Source: Candidatus Auribacterota bacterium
Lineage (GTDB): Bacteria > Auribacterota > Tritonobacteria > UBA1439
DNA: 36,343 nucleotides
Direction of reading: 5' to 3'
NCBI GenBank assembly: GCA_026392015.1
Contig: JAPLCW010000109.1
Location: 1 to 36,343, forward strand
This document shows positions 24,931-32,831 of this stretch, in pieces (position 1 is the first letter of the stretch; each line of letters starts with the position of its first letter). A model generated the notes under the pieces. The model worked only from the letters and a program-made list of their open reading frames with translations. It did not search any database and was not told the DNA's origin. The position numbers were made by a program, and so were the translations under genes.

Positions 24931-25335
24931 CTCTAATCTGGATTATTCGCGAAAAGCAAATATTAAAACCGCGGATTAGTAATGGGTCACTTATGGGTGG
25001 TACATTGCTGAATATGTCATTCCTGCCCCCGTTTTCACGAGGGTAAACTCGAGCAGGAATCCAGGTTTCATAATGGATCCCCGCTCGAGTTTACACTGAG
25101 CGCAGTCGAAGTGCCGGGATGACAAGCGAAATGGATACCACCCATAAGTGACCCCTTACGCGGATTATACGGATTTGGCGGATTTAAAGAGAGAATGCGA
25201 TGTTAAAACCACGGATTAACACTGTTGAAACTTCTTTACCGTGTCCATCTATGTTCATTCGTGGTTATAGCGGCTATTTTATCCGCGCAATCCGCGGTTT
25301 AAAGGTGTTATCTGTTGCTGAATAGGCCAGGCTAA
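24931..25335. repeat. Second copy of the CGCGGATTA / CACGGAT compound element, carrying a MITE
   Basis: It starts CTCTAATCTGGATTATTC and ends TGAATAGGCCAGGCTAAG. The core from 24968 matches 19970-20170 closely (AGAGAATGCGATGTTAAAAC, then ACCACGGATTAACACTGTT, then TTCTTTACCGTGTCCATCT) but is interrupted at GGATTA by the TA-flanked element at 24980-25158. Confidence 0.65.
24980..25158 (-). mobile_element. MITE-like element, copy A, TA-flanked
   Basis: Terminal inverted repeats TAATGGGTCACTTATGGGTG and its complement (CACCCATAAGTGACCCCTTA) enclose 179 bp, with TA at both borders as for Tc1/mariner-IS630-type insertions. The interior matches copy B (32881-33069) in reverse orientation except for one exchanged module (25084-25114, containing CACTGAGCGCAGTCGAAG). 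Confidence 0.7.
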
Positions 25336-25380
25336 GAATTAAGCGGGTCTTAGATAATGCAAGAGGTCGCCTCAAATCAG

Positions 25381-25419
25381 ATCCCCTCCCCCTTTGAGGG
25401 GGAGGGAGGGGTGGGGGGT
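25381..25419. repeat. GC-rich CCCCTCCC palindromic repeat, uninterrupted copy
   Basis: ATCCCCTCCCCCTTTGAG followed by GGGGAGGGAGGGGTGGGG. Same family as 11835-11875. It lies between the compound element and the glycosyltransferase gene. Confidence 0.55.
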
Positions 25420-25498
25420 AATTGCCTTACCGAAACTGACCGGTCTGATCTCTTATGTCGCCCCGGACTGAAATGTTTCCTTATGGATGTAACGGGAG

Positions 25499-26644
25499 AT
25501 GAGCAAGACAGCATTTATAGGCTTGAGCGGGCGCAGCTACCCGTATGTGCGTGTGCGGTGTTATGATTTTGCAGCCGAGCTGAAGCGGCACGGCGTCGAG
25601 ACATCGGTGATCTCGTTCAGGGACCACCTGAGCGGCGGCCTCTCCGAGCTCGAGATGTGGGACCGCGGCGACAGGGCGAAGCTCGGCATGAGTGTGAAGG
25701 CGCTTGCTCGCCTGTTACGGGAGAGACCGCACCTCCTCTATATCCAGAAAATCCACTACCACGCCGCCGCTCCGTATCTCCTGGCCCGGCTTGGGATGAG
25801 GCCGTATGTCCTCGACTACGACGATTGGGACGAGGGAATCGAGTGCCTTTTTAAGCGGCCGTGGTTGAACTCGATGCTATTCGGACACGCACGCTACAGC
25901 GATATCCTCAAGGCCGTTGCGGGGAACGCGAGCGCATGCGTTGTCTCCTCCCGGTATCTTTTGGAGCGGCTGTCCGGGTTGACCCGGAACATTGCGCTCG
26001 TCCCGACCGGCGTGGACACCACGGTCTTCACCCCGCACGGGAAACGCAATGACGACGGAAAGGTTGTGTTCGGCTGGTCAGGCGTCGTATGGGGTGAGCT
26101 GATGCTCGACAATATGCTCTTCATGCTCAGATGCTTCCGACGGGTCGCGTCCGGGGTGCCCGGCGCGGCGCTCAGGATCGTAGGCGGGGGGCAGCTCATG
26201 CCGAGGGTGAGGGAGGTTATTGCACGTGAGTACCGCGATTGTGACATAGAGGTCGGGGAATGGCTGCCGCACGGCCGCATGCCGGAGTTCCTCTCCCGGA
26301 TAGACGTGGGGTTGCTCCCGCTCATTCAGAAGGGGAATCCATGGATAGAGGCGAAGAGCCCGACGAAGTTCTTCGAATACATGGCGATGGGACTTCCGAC
26401 CGTGGCGAGCCGCGTGGGAGAGTTGAGATATATCACTAAGGACGGGCAGGACGGATTCCTCGCGGAAACGGAGGACGAGTTTGCCGAGAAGATGCGCCTC
26501 CTGGCGGCCGACCCGGATGCCGGAAAGAGAATGGGGGAGAGGGCGCGGGGCACGATCGTGGATCGCTACTCGATTGAAATAGTTGGTGGGAATCTCTTTC
26601 AGTTTTTGTGCAGCTGCAATCTTTTGGAAAGAGGGGAGATATGA
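25499..26644 (+). CDS. GT4-type glycosyltransferase
   Basis: 381 residues. A GT-B fold is indicated by an N-terminal domain with GLSGRSYPYVRVRCYDFAAE and LDYDDWDEGIE, a hinge at VPTGVDTTVF (about 168-177), and a C-terminal domain with GWSGVVWGELMLDN, LRIVGGG and the nucleotide-sugar site EAKSPTKFFEYMAMGLPTVAS (about 282-302). Probably adds a sugar to the glycan or lipid exported by the Wzm/Wzt system. The ATG at 25499 directly follows GGGAG, so spacing is unusually short and a downstream start is conceivable. The stop overlaps the next ATG (ATGA at 26641). Confidence 0.85.
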   Translation: MSKTAFIGLSGRSYPYVRVRCYDFAAELKRHGVETSVISFRDHLSGGLSELEMWDRGDRAKLGMSVKALARLLRERPHLLYIQKIHYHAAAPYLLARLGMRPYVLDYDDWDEGIECLFKRPWLNSMLFGHARYSDILKAVAGNASACVVSSRYLLERLSGLTRNIALVPTGVDTTVFTPHGKRNDDGKVVFGWSGVVWGELMLDNMLFMLRCFRRVASGVPGAALRIVGGGQLMPRVREVIAREYRDCDIEVGEWLPHGRMPEFLSRIDVGLLPLIQKGNPWIEAKSPTKFFEYMAMGLPTVASRVGELRYITKDGQDGFLAETEDEFAEKMRLLAADPDAGKRMGERARGTIVDRYSIEIVGGNLFQFLCSCNLLERGEI

Positions 26645-27840
26645 CGGACGTCGGTGACGACAGGCTCCTCTGCGGAATTGCCGATGGGGAGAGGGCGTTT
26701 TGCGGCCCGGAGCAACTTCACATAGATCTTACCAATCTCTGTACGCTGCGATGCCTCTGCTGCTGGCACCGTTCGACGCTTATCCCCTCCCGCGATGCGC
26801 TGGCGCACTGGTCTCCCCGCTTCAGTCTCCCGTTCGAGAGGGTGTTGCAGCTTGTCGGGGAGGCTGCGGACCTGGGTGTGAAGAGGATCATCTACAGCGG
26901 CGGTGGAGACCCTCTCTGCTATCCCCGCCTTTTTGATGTGCTGGAGGCGACGCGGTCGAGGGGAATAGAGGCGACGGTGATTAGCAATTTCACAGTGTGC
27001 AATGAGCCCATGCTGCGAAGGCTCGTCTCTTCGGATGTCAGCCGCCTTGTGGTCAGTCTGTGGGCCGGAGAAGAGGAAACGTATCTCGCCATGCATCCGG
27101 GAATGGGGAGGGGGGTGTTTGAAAGGGTCGTTTCGCTGATGAAGAAGCTCGGCGATCTGAGGCCCCTCGGCGCCAGGCCGATGCTCATCGTCGTGAATGT
27201 TGTGTGCAATAAAAATGTCGCAGGTGTGGAGAAGATGGTCGCGGCGGCAATCGAGATGGGCGCCGGTGAAATATGGTTCCAGCCGGTGGACGTGGAGAGT
27301 GACAGGCTGCTGCCGCTCACCATGAATCAGGATCAGATCAATGGTCTTATCGAACTGTTGCGCGGCTGCAAGGAAAAATATGTCCCTCTCCTGAAAAGCG
27401 GACAGGAGAATATTCTGAACTTCGACGGGTTCCTCGAGAAGCTCATGAATAGCAGATCGGCGGAAGGTATCTTCCACTCCGACGTGATTGATTCCATCCC
27501 CTGCTACATGGGGTGGGCCGAGTGCCGAGTCCTTGCGAACGGAGATGTGGTTCCCTGCTGCAAGGGGGATAAATTCCCGCTGGGGAACATTCTGGAAAAG
27601 CGCTTCGATGCGATATGGTTTTCGCCGGCATACGGCGAGTTCCGGAAAAGGGCGATGACCCTGGCCAAGTCAGATCGCTATTTTGCGAAAATTAATTGCG
27701 CCAAGGTCTGCGATGATTGGTGGTTGAATAAAGAGATCCACGCGCGGTACCGTGAGTTCGTGAATAGGAAACAGCGTGCGGGCGGGATCGGCCGCGCCGC
27801 AAGAAAGATTTCGGATATTTTTCGGTTCTGGAAGAGATAG
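26641..27840 (+). CDS. Radical SAM/SPASM domain protein
   Basis: 399 residues from ATG 26641, preceded by GAGGGGAG and coupled to the glycosyltransferase by a 4-bp overlap; the longer frame runs inside that gene. Radical SAM motif CTLRCLCC with ligands Cys34, Cys38 and Cys41, then IIYSGGGDPL (GGE-like position) and VSLWAG. The C-terminal SPASM-type segment has CYMGWAECRVLANGDVVPCC, GNILEKRFDAIW, and a final Cys-rich CAKVCDDWW, likely binding auxiliary clusters. Such enzymes modify peptides, sugars or lipids. It is the third radical SAM gene around the exporter. Substrate unknown. Confidence 0.88.
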   Translation: MTDVGDDRLLCGIADGERAFCGPEQLHIDLTNLCTLRCLCCWHRSTLIPSRDALAHWSPRFSLPFERVLQLVGEAADLGVKRIIYSGGGDPLCYPRLFDVLEATRSRGIEATVISNFTVCNEPMLRRLVSSDVSRLVVSLWAGEEETYLAMHPGMGRGVFERVVSLMKKLGDLRPLGARPMLIVVNVVCNKNVAGVEKMVAAAIEMGAGEIWFQPVDVESDRLLPLTMNQDQINGLIELLRGCKEKYVPLLKSGQENILNFDGFLEKLMNSRSAEGIFHSDVIDSIPCYMGWAECRVLANGDVVPCCKGDKFPLGNILEKRFDAIWFSPAYGEFRKRAMTLAKSDRYFAKINCAKVCDDWWLNKEIHARYREFVNRKQRAGGIGRAARKISDIFRFWKR

Positions 27841-27860
27841 TTTCATGGGCGCGGACATGG

Positions 27861-27889
27861 TTTACAAGCAGGGGGGATCGGTATACAAT
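27861..27889 (+). promoter_or_regulatory. Predicted sigma-70 promoter for the lipoprotein-purH unit
   Basis: TTTACA (27861-27866), a 17-bp spacer, TACAAT (27884-27889, inside TATACAAT). The predicted start near 27896 gives a leader of about 86 nt to the ATG at 27982. Confidence 0.45.
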
Positions 27890-27981
27890 GTGTATCCGAT
27901 GAGGGTATGGTGAATGGGTCCGGGTGTGGCATTGCCCGGAGTTCGCGTTCATCCCCGTGCCCCATGAAGGAGAACAGAGTG

Positions 27982-28164
27982 ATGAAGAATAATCTTATGC
28001 TGGCGGGCGTGATCGTGTTCTTGACGCTTCTCTGCGGCTGCAGGGTCGGGAAATTGGGGAAATCAGTCGCGAAGAATCAGGTGAATTCTGCCGAGGGGAT
28101 ACTGTACACGGACAGCCTTTTCACAGACGATGGGCGGTCCAAGTTGACGGGCCCCGATCCATGA
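27982..28164 (+). CDS. Small lipoprotein
   Basis: 60 residues from ATG 27982, chosen because AAGGAG lies 10 nt upstream and the product begins with a lipoprotein signal (MKNNLMLAGVIVFLTLLCGC, lipobox LCGC at residues 17-20). The mature part is about 40 residues (RVGKLGKSVAKNQVNS, then DDGRSKLTGPDP) with no recognisable domain. It ends 18 bp before purH and probably shares its transcript. The function is unknown. Confidence 0.6.
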   Translation: MKNNLMLAGVIVFLTLLCGCRVGKLGKSVAKNQVNSAEGILYTDSLFTDDGRSKLTGPDP

Positions 28165-28182
28165 GATGAGAGGAGCGGGCAG

Positions 28183-29748
28183 ATGCGGCAAGCGCGATGT
28201 GCGCTCATAAGTGTGCACGATACCTCAGGCCTCGTGGAGTTTGCGCGAGGCCTGCGTGAGATTGGCGTTACGATACTCTCGACGGGCGGGACCGCCCGTC
28301 GCCTTCGGGCGGCGGATATCGAGGTTACGGACGTCTCCGGGTATACGGGCGTTCCTGAGTTGCTCGGGGGACGCGTAAAGACTCTCCATCCCAAAATCCA
28401 CGCCGGAATACTCGCCGTCAGGGACAGCGAAGCGCACCGCCTCGAGATGGAGAGGAGCGGCTGGAGCTACATCGATATTGTTGTGGTAAACCTCCCTCCG
28501 CCACCGGAGGGTGATCTCTCGGATGTCAGGGCGTTCATGGGCGCGATGGATATCGGGGGGCATGCCCTCCTCCGCGCAGCGGCGAAGAACTGCCGTGACG
28601 TCGTGGTCCTCTGCAAACCCTCACGCTACACGCTTGTGCTCGGAGAGCTGAAGAGCGAGGGGGGCATTGTCTCCGACGGCTTGAGGATCCGGCTCGCGCG
28701 CGAAGCGCTGGAAGTGACAGCAGCGTACGACGCCGCGTACCACCGCGGGCTGGACACGATTATGGCGCCCGCGCCCGGCGGCATCCCCGCAGCGCTGGAG
28801 CTCGATTTCAACAAGCTCGGCGATCTTCGGTACGGAGAAAATCCCCACCAGCGCGCGGCGGTGTACCGGAAGATGTCGTGCAGGGAGCCCTCCGTCGTTG
28901 CGGGGACCCTGCTGCATGGGAAGGCACTCTCCTTCAATAACTACCTCGACCTCGACGCCGCACTCGAGATTGTGAAGGAATTTCGCTCTCCCGCATGCGC
29001 AATTGTGAAACACGCCAACCCATGCGGGGTGGCGGTGGCGGAGGAGGCGCTCCTGGCATTCCAGAGGGCCCGGGCCACCGACCCGGAGGCTGCCTTCGGA
29101 GGAATCATCGGCTTTAACGCCGCCGTGGATGAGAACCTCGCCGCGGAGCTTTCCTCATCTTTTTTCGAATGCGTGATCGCCCCCTCCTTCACGGCCCCGG
29201 CGATGGAGAAACTTCAGGCGAAGAAGAACCTCCGTATTTTGGAGCTGCCCTCTCTCGGTGAATGGCTGAGCAGGGGGGCAACGAAGGAGCCGGGGTATGA
29301 GCTGCGCTCGATCTCCGGCGGATTACTGGTTCAGGACCGCGATCTCGGATCCATCGGTCTCGGAGACCTGAAGCATGTGACGAAAGCCGAACCGTCCGCC
29401 GTTGAGGCGGGAGCTATCTTCTTCGCGTGGACGGTGGTGCGCCATGTGAGATCGAACGCCATTGTGATCGCCAATGACAAAGAAACCATCGGCATCGGGG
29501 CGGGACAGATGAGCAGGGTGGATGCCGCGCGCATCGCTGTTTCCAAATCAAGGAAGCCTCTCGAGGGGTGCGCAGCCGCCTCGGATGGATTCTTTCCTTT
29601 CCGTGATGGGATCGAGGCTCTCGCTCGCGCGGGAGTCAGGACTATTGTGCAGCCCGGCGGTTCGAAAATGGACAACGAGATTATCGCCGCCTGCGACGAG
29701 CTCGGCGTGGCAATGGTATTCACCGGGATGCGCTGTTTTAAACACTGA
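28183..29748 (+). CDS. purH: Bifunctional AICAR transformylase/IMP cyclohydrolase, altered cyclohydrolase half
   Basis: 521 residues, normal length; the last two steps of purine synthesis. Cyclohydrolase domain (1-~190): LSTGGTA, GRVKTLHPKIHAGI (Lys66), DIGG (Asp123) and RAAAKN (Lys135) are kept. The canonical SVSDKTG reads SVHDTSG (Lys14 changed to Thr), and the canonical NLYPF reads NLPPPPE (the Tyr equivalent to human Tyr104 is Pro). Transformylase domain: LRYGENPHQ, LSFNNYLDLDAA, IVKHANPCGVAV (catalytic Lys-His), FGGIIGFN, IGIGAGQMSRVDA and DGFFPFRDGIE are intact. Start ATG 28183 is preceded by GAGAGGAGC. The cyclohydrolase may be weak, altered or complemented by another enzyme. Confidence 0.93.
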   Translation: MRQARCALISVHDTSGLVEFARGLREIGVTILSTGGTARRLRAADIEVTDVSGYTGVPELLGGRVKTLHPKIHAGILAVRDSEAHRLEMERSGWSYIDIVVVNLPPPPEGDLSDVRAFMGAMDIGGHALLRAAAKNCRDVVVLCKPSRYTLVLGELKSEGGIVSDGLRIRLAREALEVTAAYDAAYHRGLDTIMAPAPGGIPAALELDFNKLGDLRYGENPHQRAAVYRKMSCREPSVVAGTLLHGKALSFNNYLDLDAALEIVKEFRSPACAIVKHANPCGVAVAEEALLAFQRARATDPEAAFGGIIGFNAAVDENLAAELSSSFFECVIAPSFTAPAMEKLQAKKNLRILELPSLGEWLSRGATKEPGYELRSISGGLLVQDRDLGSIGLGDLKHVTKAEPSAVEAGAIFFAWTVVRHVRSNAIVIANDKETIGIGAGQMSRVDAARIAVSKSRKPLEGCAAASDGFFPFRDGIEALARAGVRTIVQPGGSKMDNEIIAACDELGVAMVFTGMRCFKH

Positions 29749-29752
29749 GAAG

Positions 29753-29938
29753 AAAGTAGTTAGTAGCTAGTAGTTAGTAGATAGGGAAGTCGGAGGAATA
29801 AAGTAGCTAGTAGTCAGTAGTCAGTAGTTAGGAAGATTGGAGGGAGAAAGTAGCTAGTAGACAGTAGTTAGTAGTTAGGGTTTTACAGTACCGTGGGTTT
29901 TCCTAGCTACTAACTACTGTCTACTAGCTACTGTAGTA
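29753..29938. repeat. Word-type intergenic hairpin with three 47-bp direct repeats, word TAGTAGTTAGTAGC
   Basis: Three units of exactly 47 bp begin AAAGTAG(T/C)TAGTAG at 29753, 29800 and 29847. The right arm 29903-29937 (CCTAGCTACTAACTACTGTC, then TACTAGCTACTG) is the reverse complement of the third unit's head, across a ~22-nt loop. It ends two bases before the tsaC ATG. Confidence 0.7.
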
Positions 29939-30601
29939 ATGACTGAAGTGTTCAATCTTACAGGCGGCGATGCGGAATGCATCAGGAAAGCTGCCGAGGC
30001 GCTGCGCGGGGGGAAGCTCGTTGTATTCCCCACAGAGACGGTATACGGAATTGGCTGCGACGCGTCGAACCGCGGCGCGGTGGAGCGCATCTACGCGGTG
30101 AAAGGCAGGCCCGAAAGCAAACCGCTCGCTCTGTATCTCTCGTCTGTAGCGGAGCTTGGCCGGTACGTTGAAAGTGTGCCTGAGGTTGCGGAAAAATTGA
30201 TAAGCTGTTTCTGGCCCGGACCCCTTACCCTTCTCCTGTCGCGGGGCGGGGGAGGGGAGCGAATTGGCTTCCGCATGCCGGACGACGAGAACGCGCTCGC
30301 ACTCATCCGCGAGTCGGGATGCGCAATCGCGGGTACGAGCGCGAACAGGAGCGGCGCCCCGTGCCCGGTCAGCGGTGACGAGGCGGTGCGGGCGATGAGG
30401 GGCCTCGCGGATATCGTGTTAAGGGGCGGGAGGACGCGGTATGCGGGGGAATCCACGATTATCGATTTGGGAGCCCCGGGGCCGGTCATCGTCCGCGAAG
30501 GGGTCATCGGCAGGGAGGAGATTGAGGCGGCGGTGGGCATAAAAGTAATGACAAATGACAAATTCCACAAAAGCAGGGCGATTAGGCGATTTGGCGATTA
30601 G
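29939..30601 (+). CDS. tsaC: L-threonylcarbamoyladenylate synthase (TsaC/YwlC/Sua5)
   Basis: Makes threonylcarbamoyl-AMP for the universal t6A37 modification of tRNA. 220 residues. Signatures: GKLVVFPTETVYGIGCDA, YAVKGRPESKPLALYL, FWPGPLTLLL, IGFRMPD, AGTSANRSGAP and STIIDL, all in the YrdC-like fold order; there is no Sua5 C-terminal domain. The last residues (RAIRRFGD, then TAG) are encoded by the arm of the next word repeat, so the natural C-terminus was probably altered by that element. The ATG 29939 has no Shine-Dalgarno sequence. Confidence 0.92.
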   Translation: MTEVFNLTGGDAECIRKAAEALRGGKLVVFPTETVYGIGCDASNRGAVERIYAVKGRPESKPLALYLSSVAELGRYVESVPEVAEKLISCFWPGPLTLLLSRGGGGERIGFRMPDDENALALIRESGCAIAGTSANRSGAPCPVSGDEAVRAMRGLADIVLRGGRTRYAGESTIIDLGAPGPVIVREGVIGREEIEAAVGIKVMTNDKFHKSRAIRRFGD

Positions 30602-30684
30602 GTTAAAATAAGAAGAGCGAGTAAGTGATTAGGCAATTGGGTTGAAACAGGGAACACCTAATAGCCTAATCGCTCAATCGCGCA
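30577..30684. repeat. Word-type intergenic hairpin, word GGCGATTAG
   Basis: The left arm 30577-30603 (GGGCGATTAGGCGATTTGG, then CGATTAGG) overlaps the last codons and stop of tsaC. Further words follow (GAGCGAGTAAGTGATTAGG). The right arm 30655-30684 (CACCTAATAGCCTAATCGC, then TCAATCGCGC) is complementary. A separate AATGACAAATGAC word at 30546-30558 has an inverse partner (GTCATTTGTTATCTGTCATT) at 31275-31294 on the far side of rpiB. Confidence 0.65.
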
Positions 30685-30701
30685 ACATTCATTCGGGTGA
30701 T

Positions 30702-31154
30702 ATGGTGAAAATCTCATTGGGGAGCGATCACGGCGGGTACGAGCTGAAGGAGGCGCTGAAAAGGCACCTCTCTTCCATCGGGCATGAGGTTGTTGACGTC
30801 GGTGCGTACGGAGTGGAATCTGTCGATTATCCGGACTACGGCGAGAAGGCAGCCCGGTCGGTCGCACAGGGAGAATGCTCTCGGGGGATCATCATCTGTA
30901 AGAGCGGGATAGGAATGAGCATCGTGGGGAACAAGATTGCGGGGGTGCGCGCGGCGCTCTGCCTCGATGAGGAGATGGCCGAACTGAGCAGGCGGCACAA
31001 TGACGCGAACGTTCTCGTGCTCCCGGGGAGCCGCACATCGCCGGAGCATGCCTTCCGCATCGTGGATGTGTGGCTCCGGACGCAGTTCGAGGGGGGAAGG
31101 CACCAGCGCAGGCTGGATAAGATAAGGGCATTGGAGAAAAAGAAGGGCGATTAG
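30702..31154 (+). CDS. rpiB: Ribose-5-phosphate isomerase B
   Basis: Interconverts ribose-5-phosphate and ribulose-5-phosphate. 150 residues from ATG 30702; the longer frame upstream is translated repeat. RpiB/LacAB signatures: ISLGSDHGGYELKE (Asp9, His10), CKSGIGMSIVGNK (catalytic Cys66 in the SGxG loop) and HNDANVLVLPG. The C-terminus KKKGD ends in a TAG that lies inside the next GGCGATTAGG word. GGGTGAT is the only weak ribosome-binding site. Allose-6-phosphate isomerase activity is a possible alternative for this family. Confidence 0.93.
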   Translation: MVKISLGSDHGGYELKEALKRHLSSIGHEVVDVGAYGVESVDYPDYGEKAARSVAQGECSRGIIICKSGIGMSIVGNKIAGVRAALCLDEEMAELSRRHNDANVLVLPGSRTSPEHAFRIVDVWLRTQFEGGRHQRRLDKIRALEKKKGD

Positions 31155-31245
31155 GTGTTCACCGTTTTAACCCAATCGCCAAATCGCCTAATTGTCTAAT
31201 CGCATGCTTTCATAATTGCCCAATCGCCCAATCGCCCAATCGCTA
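31146..31245. repeat. Word-type intergenic repeat, word CCCAATCGC
   Basis: A short left arm GGCGATTAGG (31147-31156) covers the rpiB stop. Two right-hand arrays follow: 31170-31203 (CCCAATCGCCAAATCGCC, then TAATTGTCTAATCGC) and 31217-31243 (TTGCCCAATCGCCCAATCGC, then CCAATCGC). The left arm is much shorter than the right, so the element looks partly lost. Confidence 0.6.
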
Positions 31246-31314
31246 AGAAGAGCTGGTGGTCGGGATTTGTTTTGTCATTTGTTATCTGTCATTCCTTTTT
31301 TGAGGGAGGTATGC

Positions 31315-32556
31315 GTGCAACTGAATAATCTAAAGAAGGCCGATCCCGAGATCTGTGACGCGATTGAGAGGGAGATACTCAGGCAATCGGATGAGATTGA
31401 ACTCATCGCCTCGGAAAATTACACAAGCCCGGCGGTGCTCGAGGCGACCGGATCCGTAATGACGAACAAGTACGCCGAGGGGTATCCCGCGAAGCGCTAC
31501 TATGACGGGTGTGAGAATGTGGACCGGGTTGAAGAGCTCGCGCGGAGCCGGGCGTGTGAGGTATTCCGATGCGAGCACGCCAACGTTCAGGCGCACTCCG
31601 GCACGCAGGCGAATATGGCGGTCTATTTCACCCTCCTCTCCCCCGGGGATGCGATTCTCTCGATGGACCTCGCCCATGGCGGACACCTCTCCATGGGGCA
31701 CCCGGTCAATTTTTCGGGGAAGCTCTACAAGATTTTCTCCTACGGCGTCCGGCGGGACACAGAGATCATCGACTACGAGGACGTCGAGCGGAAGGCCTTG
31801 GAGTTGAAGCCGAAACTCCTCATCGCCGGGGCAAGCGCCTATCCGAGGACGATCGACTATGAGCGGTTCGCGGATATCGCCCGGAAGGCAGGGTGTTTTT
31901 TTATGGTCGACATGGCGCACGTCGCCGGTTTGATCGCCGCCGGCTTTCATCCGTCTCCGGTGCCCTGTTCTGATTTCGTCACCACGACAACCCACAAGAC
32001 GCTCCGCGGGCCGCGCGGAGGTCTGGTTCTCTGTCGCGAGAAGTTCGCGAAGGACCTGGATAGGGCCGTCTTCCCGGGGATGCAGGGTGGGCCGCTCATG
32101 CACGTGATCGCCGCGAAGGCCGTCGCCCTCAAGGAGGCGATGTCCCCAGAGTTCAAGGAGTACCAGCGTCGGATCGTCGCCAACGCGGCGGCGCTCGCGG
32201 AGGAACTCAAGACGAAAGGATTCAGAATCGTTTCGGGTGGGACGGACAATCACCTCATGCTCGTGGATCTCTCACCCCGGGGAATCACGGGGAAGATTGC
32301 CTCCGATTCGCTGCACGCCGCGGGAATCACCGTGAATAAGAATATGATACCGTTCGACACGCAGAAACCTACTGTCACAAGCGGGATAAGGCTTGGGACG
32401 CCGGCGGTGACCACGCGCGGGATGAGAGAGGCGGAGATGGCTCAGGTCGCCGGCCTCATCGCTCGAGTTCTCACGAGGTTGGGAGACGAGGAGACGGTAA
32501 AATCCATACGCGGGGAGGTCGCGGAGCTCTGCCGGGCGTTCCCGCTCTTTTATTGA
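31315..32556 (+). CDS. glyA: Serine hydroxymethyltransferase
   Basis: PLP enzyme converting serine and THF to glycine and methylene-THF, a source of one-carbon units used by purH and fmt. The start is taken at GTG 31315 ([13 protein letters not shown]) because GGGAGG is 6-7 nt upstream; the ATG at 31311 is out of frame and the longer frame is repeat. 413 residues, normal length. [30 protein letters not shown] N-terminus (residues 33-59), [22 protein letters not shown], and the PLP lysine Lys228 in [14 protein letters not shown]. The C-terminus ends AFPLFY. Confidence 0.96.
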   Translation: MQLNNLKKADPEICDAIEREILRQSDEIELIASENYTSPAVLEATGSVMTNKYAEGYPAKRYYDGCENVDRVEELARSRACEVFRCEHANVQAHSGTQANMAVYFTLLSPGDAILSMDLAHGGHLSMGHPVNFSGKLYKIFSYGVRRDTEIIDYEDVERKALELKPKLLIAGASAYPRTIDYERFADIARKAGCFFMVDMAHVAGLIAAGFHPSPVPCSDFVTTTTHKTLRGPRGGLVLCREKFAKDLDRAVFPGMQGGPLMHVIAAKAVALKEAMSPEFKEYQRRIVANAAALAEELKTKGFRIVSGGTDNHLMLVDLSPRGITGKIASDSLHAAGITVNKNMIPFDTQKPTVTSGIRLGTPAVTTRGMREAEMAQVAGLIARVLTRLGDEETVKSIRGEVAELCRAFPLFY

Positions 32557-32587
32557 GCGGAAGACGGAGACAATTAAGATTGGCTCT

Positions 32588-32657
32588 CTTTCGTTTTGTG
32601 TGGGTGACACAAGTTACCCCTCCCCCCTCCGAAGGGGGGAGGTAGGGAGGGGGGTGC
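32588..32657 (+). repeat. GC-rich repeat, empty-site copy
   Basis: CTTTCGTTTTGTGTGGGTGAC, then AAGTTACCCCTCCCCCCTCC, then GAAGGGGGGAGGTAGGGAGG. It matches 11955-12050 (minus strand) but lacks the CTGAGCGAAGTCGAAGG module. The interval 32658-32830 shows nothing else that I recognise. Confidence 0.6.
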
Positions 32658-32831
32658 TCTAGCGGGATGATCCCCTCCTGACGGCGGGAAGGCAAAACAA
32701 AACCCGGATTTCAGATTCCAAATTTTGGGATGCGGAAGTTGTAAGGGGTGCCTTAGTACTCGGGGCCATAAGTTCAGTGACGTAGTATGTTATTGTCGCC
32801 CGTTCATTATAGGCGCAATCATCCGGAATGC

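Noticed and set aside
29753..29938. Possible CRISPR array because of three 47-bp units
   Set aside because: The units are made of short TAGTAG words throughout with no unique spacers, they are followed by a complementary arm, and there are no cas genes.
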